Positions 1 to 6,668 of a DNA stretch of 37,052 bases are shown here, piece by piece. Made by a program: the position numbers and the translations under genes. The stretch comes from Phycisphaeraceae bacterium. GTDB taxonomy: Bacteria; Planctomycetota; Phycisphaerae; Phycisphaerales; Phycisphaeraceae. Position 1 is the first letter of the stretch; each line of letters begins with the position of its first letter. The stretch spans positions 1-37,052 of the forward strand of contig JANQKT010000049.1 in NCBI GenBank assembly GCA_028280965.1. Direction: 5' to 3'. Below the pieces are notes generated by a model. It was given only the letters and a program-made list of their open reading frames with translations, was not told the DNA's origin and did not search any database.

Positions 1-1416
1 GTCGTCACCCGCCTGCGCCTCGATCGTGTAGGTGTCGATATCGCCCAGCAATATCGTCTCCGAGAAGGATTGGCCGGAGTTTAACGCGACGTTATCTACG
101 TCCACCGTCGTGTCCAGCACCGTCGCCGTCAGGCTATAGGTGCCCGAGCCGTTGCCGCTGTCGCGCACAACAAAGGTATACGTCCCCGATTGCGTGGCGT
201 TAACCGTGTCTAGACGCAAGAAGTCGTCGTTAAGCACCTCGCTCACCAATTGTCCATCCGGGCCGTATAGCGCCACATCGAACGTGTTCGATCCGCTGCT
301 GGTCTCCGCCAGCGTGAACAGCAGGTCGTCGCCTGCCTGCGCATCGATCGTGTAGGTGTCGATGTCGCCCAGCAGAATCGTTTCTGCGAAGGATTGGCCC
401 GAGTTCAGAACGACGTTGCCGGCGTCCACCGTCGTATCCATCACCGTCGCCGTCAGGCTGTAGCCGCCTGAGCCGTTGCCACTGTCGCGTACAACAAAGG
501 TGTACGTCCCACTTTTGGATGCATTAAGCCGGTCCAGGCGCAGGAAATCATCGTTAAGCACCTCACTCACCAACGCTCCGTCCGGGCCGTACAGCGCCAC
601 ATCGAACGTGTTCGATCCGCTGTCGGTCTCCGCCAGCGTGAACAGCAGATCGTCGCCCGCCTGCGCTTCGATCGTGAAGGTATCAATATCGCCTAGCGCG
701 ATGGTCCCGGCAAAGGGTTGTCCGGAGTTCAGGGCGACGTTATCTACATCCACCGTCGTGTCCAGCACCGTCGCCGTCAGGCTGTAGGTGCCCGAACCGT
801 TATTGCTGTCACACACGACGAAGGTATATGTCCCGCTCTGTGAGACATTCAGCCTGTCCAGGCGCAGAAAATCGTCACTAAGTACTTCGCTCACCAGTGC
901 CCCGTCCGGTCCGTACAACGCCACATCGAACGTGTTCGATCCGCTGTCCGTCTCCGCCAGCGTGAACAGCAGATCGTCGCCCGCCTGGGCATCGATGGTG
1001 TACAGATCGACTTCACGCGCCCTGCTGATCGTGCCTGTTTCGGTCATGCCGCTGGTCAGTTCGGTGGGCACCGCCGGGCCGGTGAAGTCGGCGAAGGCGA
1101 GGGCGAAGTCCGCGTCGTCCACGTCGCCGTCGTTGTCCAGGTCGGCGGCGGGGTTGTTGGATACGACCTCCGGCCCGCTGAATGCGGCGAAGAACAGGGC
1201 GTAGTCCGCGTCATCGACATCGAAGTCCAGGTCCAGGTCGGCGGGCGAGCCGCTGAACAGCAGCCGCGGCTCAAGGGGTTCCATGGGCGGGCGTCGGTCT
1301 GCGGGCGCATCGGCCAGACGTGCGGGGCTGGCCCCGGAGAAAAGCAGGGCACGGCTCTGGATAGAGCGGGAGAGACGGCGCAGGATCGCTAGAGCGTGTG
1401 CGTTGGGTGTCATCAT
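1..1416 (-). CDS. LEPR-XLL surface protein with PPC-like tandem repeats (partial, C-terminus off left edge)
   Basis: Open reading frame with no stop from an ATG at 1416 to the left edge (472 codons visible). The start has an AGAGG-type ribosome site just upstream; a second ATG follows at once. Around residue 46 comes MEPLEPRLLFSG, which matches the LEPR-XLL motif found near the N-terminus of large exported planctomycete proteins. Directly after it are two calcium-loop dockerin-like motifs (DLDLDFDVDDADYALFF and DLDNDGDVDDADFALAF). The rest consists of 108-residue repeats beginning GDDLLFTLAETDSGSNTFDV and resembling bacterial pre-peptidase C-terminal (PPC-like) beta-sandwich domains (VDLYTIDAQAGDDLLFTL..LYGPDGALV). 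It is probably a very large secreted or surface-attached protein; its catalytic or binding function, if any, lies outside the window. The repeat fold is inferred from sequence pattern only. Confidence 0.85.
   Translation of the reverse strand, partial: MMTPNAHALAILRRLSRSIQSRALLFSGASPARLADAPADRRPPMEPLEPRLLFSGSPADLDLDFDVDDADYALFFAAFSGPEVVSNNPAADLDNDGDVDDADFALAFADFTGPAVPTELTSGMTETGTISRAREVDLYTIDAQAGDDLLFTLAETDSGSNTFDVALYGPDGALVSEVLSDDFLRLDRLNVSQSGTYTFVVCDSNNGSGTYSLTATVLDTTVDVDNVALNSGQPFAGTIALGDIDTFTIEAQAGDDLLFTLAETDSGSNTFDVALYGPDGALVSEVLNDDFLRLDRLNASKSGTYTFVVRDSGNGSGGYSLTATVMDTTVDAGNVVLNSGQSFAETILLGDIDTYTIDAQAGDDLLFTLAETSSGSNTFDVALYGPDGQLVSEVLNDDFLRLDTVNATQSGTYTFVVRDSGNGSGTYSLTATVLDTTVDVDNVALNSGQSFSETILLGDIDTYTIEAQAGDD
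4..975 (-). repeat. Three in-register 324-bp coding tandem repeats
   Basis: Equivalent bases of the GDDLLFTL codons fall at positions 1, 325, 649 and 973, an exact period of 324 bp (108 codons). Three full units lie at 975-652, 651-328 and 327-4 on the minus strand, and a fourth begins at the left edge. Units are very similar at base level, for example the shared stretch encoding SGSNTFDVALYGPDG, but have diverged by scattered substitutions and no indels. This is coding repetition, not a CRISPR. Confidence 0.93.
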
Positions 1417-1606
1417 TTTCCTCTCGGAAGCTCGGAAACGGGATGCCGCCGGGCGAGACAGCCGCGGCGAGAGATCCGCAGCAGTACAACACGCGCGGCT
1501 TTCATTGTCAATCCCTTGCCGCGAAAATCTACTGTTCGCGTGGACGCAGCGGGTTAGGCGTCCCTTCCGCCATTAGACGTGCCCAAAAGCGGTGGTTCTT
1601 GAACGT

Positions 1607-1635
1607 TTGACACACCCGGCCGGCGGGCTTACTTT
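1607..1635 (+). promoter_or_regulatory. Sigma-70-type promoter for tRNA-His
   Basis: A perfect -35 hexamer TTGACA (1607-1612) is followed by a 17-bp spacer and a TACTTT -10 element (1630-1635). Transcription would begin near 1642, about 25 bases before the tRNA. Position and spacing support it; the -10 is only a partial match. Confidence 0.6.
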
Positions 1636-1666
1636 CTGGGGCTCGGGACGCAGGGCCCGACGCGGT

Positions 1667-1741
1667 GGTGACTGTAGCTCAGTTGGTTAGAGCGCCGGGT
1701 TGTGATCCCGGAGGTCGTGGGTTCGAATCCCATCAGTCACC
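1667..1741 (+). tRNA. tRNA-His (anticodon GTG)
   Basis: Cloverleaf with acceptor stem GTGACTG/CAGTCAC, anticodon stem CCGGG/CCCGG around loop TTGTGAT (anticodon GTG), and a T-arm GTGGG TTCGAAT CCCAT. The extra G at position -1 (1667) facing discriminator C (1741) is the hallmark of histidine tRNA. The 3' CCA is not encoded. The permease gene begins about 45 bases downstream, so the two may share a transcript. Confidence 0.95.
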
Positions 1742-1785
1742 CTTCTTTCTGTCTCCCCCTTTCGCTGCGTTCGGCCGATTCGAGG

Positions 1786-2631
1786 ATGGTTGTGCCGATG
1801 CTCCTGACCCAATCCTTCGCGCTGCTCGGGCAACACACCCTGGATGTGGTCGAGGGCTTAGGTCGGTTCGCGCGGTTCGCCGCGGCGGCGGGGCGGGGGG
1901 TGTTCGGCGGCCGGCCGGGCTATGGTCGCATACGCCTGCTTGTGCCCCAGCTCTACGAGGTCGGCACGCGCTCCCTGCCGGTGGTCATGCTCGTCGGCGC
2001 GTTCGTCGGCGCGGTGCTCGGCGTGGAGATGTACGACCAGTTCCGGTCCATCGGGCAGGAAAACCGTATCGGCGGGGTGATCAACCTGTCGGTGGTCAAG
2101 CAGATCGGCCCCGTGCTCGCGGCGGTCATGATCGCCGGCCGGGTCGGCGGGGCGGTCAGCGCCGAGATCGGCACGATGCGCGTCACCGAACAGCTCGATG
2201 CGCTACGCGTTATGGGCACCGACCCGCTCCGCCACCTGGTCGTGCCGCGCGTCCTGGCCTGCGTGATCATGGTCCCGGTGCTGACCGTGATCAGCGATCT
2301 CATGGGGATGCTAGGCGGGTGGCTGGTCGTCGTTGTCGGGCTCGGGGTTGAGGCGAGCGCGTACTGGCGCTTCTCCGCCGACTTCGTCGGCTCGTTCGAT
2401 GTGATCACTGGGCTGGTCAAAGCGACGGCGTTCGGCCTGCTGATCGGTCTGATCAGCTGCTATAAGGGTTTCACGTGCAAGGCCGGCGCCGCGGGCGTAG
2501 GACGGGCGGCGACCGACGCGTTCGTCACCAGCTTCATCGCCATTATCATCGCCAACTTCTTTTTGGCGAAGTTCATGAACGAGCTGTACACGTTGTTGTA
2601 CGGGCGGCTGCTGAACGCTTTTTCGGCGTGA
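1786..2631 (+). CDS. MlaE/YrbE-family ABC transporter permease
   Basis: Integral membrane permease of the MlaE (PF02405) family. In the lipid-asymmetry/MCE transporters this subunit sits in the inner membrane, bound to an MlaF-type ATPase and an MCE protein, and moves phospholipids or other lipids. The family core is clear: PVVMLVGAFVGAVLGVE, a conserved AVMIAGRVGGAVSAEIGTMR segment, EQLDALRVMGTDPLRHLVVPR, and a C-terminal hydrophobic helix ending FFLAKFMNELYTLLYGR. Length (281 residues) fits the family. The start is uncertain: ATG 1786, GTG 1792 and ATG 1798 are in frame, and a GAGG at 1782-1785 is best spaced for 1792. The frame is open further upstream, but that would overlap the tRNA. No ATPase or MCE gene is adjacent; the next gene converges from the other strand. 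Confidence 0.9.
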   Translation: MVVPMLLTQSFALLGQHTLDVVEGLGRFARFAAAAGRGVFGGRPGYGRIRLLVPQLYEVGTRSLPVVMLVGAFVGAVLGVEMYDQFRSIGQENRIGGVINLSVVKQIGPVLAAVMIAGRVGGAVSAEIGTMRVTEQLDALRVMGTDPLRHLVVPRVLACVIMVPVLTVISDLMGMLGGWLVVVVGLGVEASAYWRFSADFVGSFDVITGLVKATAFGLLIGLISCYKGFTCKAGAAGVGRAATDAFVTSFIAIIIANFFLAKFMNELYTLLYGRLLNAFSA

Positions 2632-2656
2632 TGGAGTGAGCCGTGGACGGAAGCCG

Positions 2657-3751
2657 CTACTCCGCTCCCGCGACCTCTTTCCAGGCATCAAGCTCGCGTG
2701 ATGAGATCGTTAGAAACTCGCTGTCATCGCGTCCGGTCAGCCACTGGCGCATCGCCAGAGGGGAACTGCTGTCGATCAGCACCGCGTGGACAGCCAGGTC
2801 TTCCTCGCCGATAAGACGCTTCCACAGATCGACCTGCTCGTCGGTCCCGCCGGAGAAGATGAGGATGAGCATGTCCGGCCGGGTCTTGAGCGCTTCATCG
2901 ATCGCGCCGGCGCGATCGATTTTTTCCTCGTCCGCGAACCCAAGGCCGGCAAACCAGGCGTCGAGCTTGCCCTGGCTGATCTTGCCGACCGGAGTGGGCC
3001 GACCGCTCCCAAACCCCACGGTCTCCCCACCGCTGGCGGCGAAGAGCACGGCCTGCGCGGACGAACCACCCGCGCGCAGCCCTGACTTGATCAGTTCCGC
3101 CGCCTGCGGCATCCAGTACTCGCTCTCGCCGTTGGTTGCCTCGGTGACGATCGCGACTTTTCCGTCCAGCGGCAGACCCGCGATGTTGGCGAACTCCAAG
3201 TCGTAGGGGTTCAGGCTAGGGTCATACTCCGGCGGGCCGGCGTCTGCGGCTTCACCCGACGAGTCCGGTGTGCCCGACGTGTTGCCGCTGCTGAGCATGG
3301 CCCACACCGCGATCACGGCGATCACGGCCACACCGAGCACAACCGACAGGAACACTGCCGTGGTCACGATGCGGACCTGCCTGCGTTTGCCCTCCGCCAT
3401 GGGCACACGGGTCGGCGCATCGACACGCACGACTTTGCCGCTGGCCGTGCGGTACTCACCCGCCTCGATCGTGGCCGAGCGCACCGGGCGGTTGCGCTTG
3501 CCGCGTTTGCCGCCACGCGACCGCGAACCGGCACGCTGGCGCGGTGCCCGACCGACACCCATGGAGCCCGCCGACGTGTCACTCAACTCGCCGGCCCCCA
3601 CGGGCGCGGTGAGTTGCTCGGCGCGGCCCGCCTCGCGCGGGACGGTCATCAGCGTCCCGCAACTGGAGCAGCGGCAGACCCCGCCGGCGAAACCCGCGTC
3701 CAGTTCGAGGTGCTCCCCGCAGGAAGGGCATTCCAGGTCCAGCGTCTGCAT
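2657..3751 (-). CDS. Zinc-ribbon, single-pass membrane protein with VWA-like C-terminal domain
   Basis: No named family recognised. Residues 8-31 form a zinc ribbon (C8, C11, C28, C31: CPSC and CRCSSC). A basic low-complexity stretch (about 65-90, RQRAGSRSRGGKRGKRNRP) follows, then one transmembrane helix (about 128-153). The C-terminal half (about 190-364) alternates strands and helices in a von Willebrand A/Rossmann-like order: GKVAIVTEATNG, AQAVLFAAS, PDMLILIFSGG, LAVHAVLIDSS. The metal-site DxSxS is absent, so any VWA relation is structural guesswork. An AGGA ribosome site precedes the ATG. It lies 40 bases downstream of the sppA-like gene on the same strand and is probably co-transcribed, which hints at a role in envelope protein handling. 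Confidence 0.75.
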   Translation of the reverse strand: MQTLDLECPSCGEHLELDAGFAGGVCRCSSCGTLMTVPREAGRAEQLTAPVGAGELSDTSAGSMGVGRAPRQRAGSRSRGGKRGKRNRPVRSATIEAGEYRTASGKVVRVDAPTRVPMAEGKRRQVRIVTTAVFLSVVLGVAVIAVIAVWAMLSSGNTSGTPDSSGEAADAGPPEYDPSLNPYDLEFANIAGLPLDGKVAIVTEATNGESEYWMPQAAELIKSGLRAGGSSAQAVLFAASGGETVGFGSGRPTPVGKISQGKLDAWFAGLGFADEEKIDRAGAIDEALKTRPDMLILIFSGGTDEQVDLWKRLIGEEDLAVHAVLIDSSSPLAMRQWLTGRDDSEFLTISSRELDAWKEVAGAE

Positions 3752-3791
3752 TCAATTCCTATCCGATCGGCGGTTGCGGCACGGCCCGGTG

Positions 3792-4805
3792 TCAACGGAC
3801 GCCCGGCAGCCAGACATAATAAAACCCCGGGTTGGGCAGGGTGCCCAGCGAGCCATCGAGATTCAGTTGGATCAGATTAATCTGGCTCGCTTCAGCCTGA
3901 GTGCGCGGTCCGGCGGGCTGGCCGGACGCATACACCGAGCCGACATACTCCAACGGCCGGTGGTAGCGGATCATCGAGGCATCCTTGATGTCGGCGAGTT
4001 GCTTGGACTTGGCGAACGCGTCATCCAGGTCGCCGAGTTCATCGACCAGGCCGACCGCGTATGCCCGTTCGCCGCTGACGATCCGGCCGTCGGTCACTTC
4101 TTTGAAGTCTTCTTCAGAGATACCAGGCCGGGCGTCGCGGACGATCCTTGTGAAGCTGGCGTAGAACTCATCGACCATGTCCTGCATGACGGCGCGGTGG
4201 CCACCTGTCATCGCGCTCAGGGGCGAGCCGGCGTCCTTGTTCGGCCCGCTGGTGATCGCCTCGGTCTGGATACCGATCGACGACAGCGCCGGCTGGAGCG
4301 AGACGGTCTGGATAATCACGCCGATACTCGCGGTCACGGTGCTGGGGTAGGCGACGATGTGGTCGCCCGCGCACGCGAGGTAGTACCCGCCGCTGGCCGC
4401 GACGTCCATCATCATGACGACGACCGGCTTGCCCGTGCTTTCTTTGAAGGCCAGCACATCGCGGTACATCGCGTCGCTGGCGGTGACGGCCCCGCCGGGC
4501 GTGTTCAGCCGGAGGATCACCGCCTTGACGTGCTTGTCATCCGCCGCGATATCCAGCGCCTCGCGGAACCGGCTGACCGGGTTCTCGCCCTCGCTCAACA
4601 GTCCCGGCGTCCGGGCGTTCATGATCAGGCCGGTCACATCGATCACCGCGACGCGGTTGCGCGTCCGGCCCTCAGCGGGCTCGATCACGGTGGCCTTCAT
4701 GACCTGGTCGCCGGGCGCAACACCGACGACGAACGTCGTCGGGCCGCAACCGGTCACAGACAGCACAAGCATCAGGCCCCCGGCGATCACAAGCAACCGT
4801 TTCAT
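3792..4805 (-). CDS. SppA-like signal peptide peptidase (S49 family), lipoprotein
   Basis: Serine protease of family S49, which degrades cleaved signal peptides and other membrane-associated peptides with a Ser-Lys dyad. A lipoprotein signal (MKRLLVIAGGLMLVLSVTGC, Cys20) suggests membrane anchoring outside the cytoplasm rather than the usual transmembrane anchor. The core is visible: VAVIDVTGLI, AVILRLNTPGGAVTASD, then the nucleophile in DVAASGGYY (Ser138), and the general-base lysine in ITSGPNKDAGSP (Lys190). At 337 residues it matches the short, single-domain bacterial SppA form. The downstream zinc-ribbon gene and the upstream small gene share its strand, so a three-gene unit is plausible. 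Confidence 0.92.
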   Translation of the reverse strand: MKRLLVIAGGLMLVLSVTGCGPTTFVVGVAPGDQVMKATVIEPAEGRTRNRVAVIDVTGLIMNARTPGLLSEGENPVSRFREALDIAADDKHVKAVILRLNTPGGAVTASDAMYRDVLAFKESTGKPVVVMMMDVAASGGYYLACAGDHIVAYPSTVTASIGVIIQTVSLQPALSSIGIQTEAITSGPNKDAGSPLSAMTGGHRAVMQDMVDEFYASFTRIVRDARPGISEEDFKEVTDGRIVSGERAYAVGLVDELGDLDDAFAKSKQLADIKDASMIRYHRPLEYVGSVYASGQPAGPRTQAEASQINLIQLNLDGSLGTLPNPGFYYVWLPGVR

Positions 4806-4907
4806 CCGTTGTACTCCGTGGTTCAGAACGAATCACCACATCATACAACGAAGCAGGGCGGGCCCTGCGTCTCAAGCCCGGGGCTCTGTGCGATCGAAAC
4901 CCCGAGG

Positions 4908-5306
4908 TCAGCCCGCACCCGCCAACGGACGCGCCGAGGGGTGTGTGTACCGCCGTGGCTCGGGGCGCTGGTCGGCGTACTCGGCGTAGTCGAAGGGCAG
5001 CCAGACCGCGCTAAAGCGGCACAGGTCGTGCGCCCGGCGCTTGACCTCGATGAAAGGGCGGAACAGGTGTCGGTACTCGGTGATCCGCGGGTCGGTCCGC
5101 AGCTCCAGCGCGGCGCCCGGGTCCTCGCCCAGGTCGTCGACCGCAGAAGGGCAGCTCCGCAGCATCGCCTCGATCCGCTCGGCGTCGGCGGGGTCCAACT
5201 CGGACAGGTTCAACGCGTAGTGCTGCTCATTCACGACAGCTCCTTCCACATCGATCTGCGGGATGGTCCAGTACACCACGTGGTGGCAGATGATTGAGTC
5301 GGTCAT
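4908..5306 (-). CDS. Hypothetical protein, 132 residues
   Basis: Not recognised. A small, probably soluble, acidic protein beginning MTDSIICHHVVYWTIPQID. No signal peptide or membrane segment. The middle (ELDPADAERIEAMLRSCPSA) looks helical, and the C-terminus (RRAHDLCRFSAVWLPFDYAEYADQ) is aromatic-rich. ATG 5306 is preferred over an in-frame GTG at 5327 because AGGGG lies six bases before it. It is followed 102 bases later on the same strand by the sppA-like gene. Codon use resembles its neighbours, and overlapping frames give no better candidate. Confidence 0.6.
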   Translation of the reverse strand: MTDSIICHHVVYWTIPQIDVEGAVVNEQHYALNLSELDPADAERIEAMLRSCPSAVDDLGEDPGAALELRTDPRITEYRHLFRPFIEVKRRAHDLCRFSAVWLPFDYAEYADQRPEPRRYTHPSARPLAGAG

Positions 5307-5755
5307 GATCGCCCCTGGCGCAAGCACATCGCGGGCCCCGATGCCGACCTTTGTCGGCTGCGATCATCCTTGAATGGCCTGGCCCACCGCCGTGTCGCTT
5401 GGACACCGCTGGTCAACACGCCCGGCGAACGCATCCCTGGATCCGGGCACAGCAAGCAACAGGTAGTCTAAGCGCGAACCCTCACGGGCAAAGCCGTGCT
5501 GAACAATTTTCGACCCCAGCCCATACCCAGCGACCAAACCCGCCCAAAACCGCGGTTTATCACGCGTGCCGGGCCGAAACCAGCAGCGGTGGGGCGGGGT
5601 GACCGGCGATGTTATCGGCGGGTTACCCACCGTAATTTGCATAGCCAGTCGCGCACATGATCCCGAAACACACCGTTCGGGCACCAAGCTTGCTAGACGG
5701 GTTAGGTCTGCTACACTTTCGGGTCTCGGTCGTCCTACCACGGCGATCGCCGACA
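5307..5755. other. Gene-poor gap between hypothetical gene and tRNA-Phe
   Basis: About 450 bases with no convincing gene. It holds upstream sequence for the minus-strand gene at 5306, a short hairpin GCCGAC-CTTT-GTCGGC (5343-5358), a hairpin CCCGAA/TTCGGG (5662-5681), and the tRNA-Phe promoter at its right end. A minus-strand open frame here runs into the tRNA and is judged spurious. Confidence 0.6.
5690..5717 (+). promoter_or_regulatory. Candidate promoter for tRNA-Phe
   Basis: TTGCTA (5690-5695) and TACACT (5712-5717) are separated by 16 bp, each matching four of six consensus bases. Transcription would start near 5723, about 33 bases before the tRNA. Confidence 0.5.
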
Positions 5756-5828
5756 GGCCAGATAGCTCAGTTGGTAGAGCACGGCATTGAAAATGCCGGT
5801 GTCCCCGGTTCAAGTCCGGGTCTGGCCA
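5756..5828 (+). tRNA. tRNA-Phe (anticodon GAA)
   Basis: Cloverleaf with acceptor stem GGCCAGA/TCTGGCC, D-arm GCTCAGTTGGTAGAGC, anticodon stem CGGCA/TGCCG around loop TTGAAAA (anticodon GAA), T-arm CCCGG TTCAAGT CCGGG, and discriminator A at 5828. The 3' CCA is not encoded. Confidence 0.96.
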
Positions 5829-5832
5829 CTTG

Positions 5833-5875
5833 ACCGCACCGCGATGCAGCCCCCTGCATCGCGGTGCGGTTTTCT
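5833..5875 (+). terminator. Strong Rho-independent terminator after tRNA-Phe
   Basis: A perfect 17-bp stem (5833-5849 with 5854-5870) closes a CCCC loop and is followed by TTTCT. It begins five bases after the tRNA ends, so tRNA-Phe is a single-gene transcript. Confidence 0.92.
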
Positions 5876-6116
5876 ATAGGGGCCATTCGAAAACACGCCT
5901 TTATTTATATAGACAGGGTGTTGGCGATCTACCCCCCAAACCGGGCATGGACGGGCGATTAAGGCCGTTCCAAGGACCCTGTGGTGCCTGAAAATGCCGG
6001 ACGGAGCCCTGGCAGGCGTCAAGTGACCGCAGATAGTACGAAAATCACTCCAAAGTGCCATCAGTTCCCCCCTCATTTCTCGCGGTGCGATGGATAGAAC
6101 TAATAGAAGGATGTCT

Positions 6117-6668
6117 ATGTCGGAAGACCAGACCAATCAGCGCTTCGAAATCGACACCCGCGTCGAGCTGACGCGTCTCTGGCTCAAACACCTGCCCGCA
6201 CTCGAGGTCTTTGTCAGCGGCGCCGTCTCAGACCGACACGCCAGAGAAGACATCATCCAATCGACCGCCGAGCAGGTCTCACGCAACTTTGACCAGTATG
6301 ACCGGTCGCGCCCGTTCAACGCCTGGGTGATCGGGATCGCGAAGTATGGCGTGCTGGCTTACTACCGCGCCCGGCAACGCGACCGCCTCGTCTTTGGTGA
6401 GTTGGAACTCGACCTCTTATCCAACGCCGCGGAAAAGGTCTCAGAAGATGTCGACGCCCGGATGGCCGCTTTGGACAAGTGCATGTCCAAGCTCTCGGTC
6501 AATCACAAAGAACTGATGCGCTGGCGCTATGTCGAAGGCGTCAAGACCGGCGCGATCGCTCAGAAGATCGGGGCCAATCCCAACACGGTCTCGGCGACGC
6601 TCCGGCGTGTCCGGCTGGCGCTCGCGGAATGCATCCGCAGGCAATTGGGCTCGAGTGCGGGCCGATGA
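6117..6668 (+). CDS. ECF-type RNA polymerase sigma factor (Rhodopirellula/Verrucomicrobium type)
   Basis: A 183-residue alternative sigma factor that directs RNA polymerase to a small set of promoters. Region 2 (about 20-90) includes DIIQSTAEQVSRNFDQYD and FNAWVIGIAKYGVLAYYRARQRDR. Region 4 (about 118-175) includes LSVNHKELMRWRYVEG and the helix-turn-helix GAIAQKIGANPNTVSATLRR. The pattern fits the planctomycete/verrucomicrobial ECF group. ATG 6117 is chosen because GAAGG (6106-6110) sits six bases before it; ATGs at 6090 and 6111 are in frame but badly spaced. Its stop overlaps the next start (ATGA at 6665-6668), so the FecR/LamG protein is translationally coupled and is the likely regulatory partner. 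Confidence 0.92.
   Translation: MSEDQTNQRFEIDTRVELTRLWLKHLPALEVFVSGAVSDRHAREDIIQSTAEQVSRNFDQYDRSRPFNAWVIGIAKYGVLAYYRARQRDRLVFGELELDLLSNAAEKVSEDVDARMAALDKCMSKLSVNHKELMRWRYVEGVKTGAIAQKIGANPNTVSATLRRVRLALAECIRRQLGSSAGR

Noticed and set aside
1-975. Possible CRISPR or satellite array
   Set aside because: The repeat period is 324 bp with no unique spacers, and the repeats are in frame within a coding region.
140-1204. Three plus-strand open frames with near-identical SRRRKSSLSTSLT-type sequences
   Set aside because: They are antisense shadows of the 324-bp coding repeats; the minus-strand frame gives a sensible domain protein and continues to the edge.
1665-2351. A 228-residue plus-strand frame starting in the tRNA
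   Set aside because: It overlaps tRNA-His and is a frame-shifted reading of the MlaE-type gene (Arg/Gly/Ala-rich, no recognisable domain).
3270-5297. A 675-residue plus-strand open frame
   Set aside because: It is antisense to three minus-strand genes, one of which (SppA-like) has an intact catalytic dyad; long antisense frames are expected at this GC content.
5364-5813. A 149-residue minus-strand open frame
   Set aside because: It begins inside tRNA-Phe and shows no domain or ribosome site.
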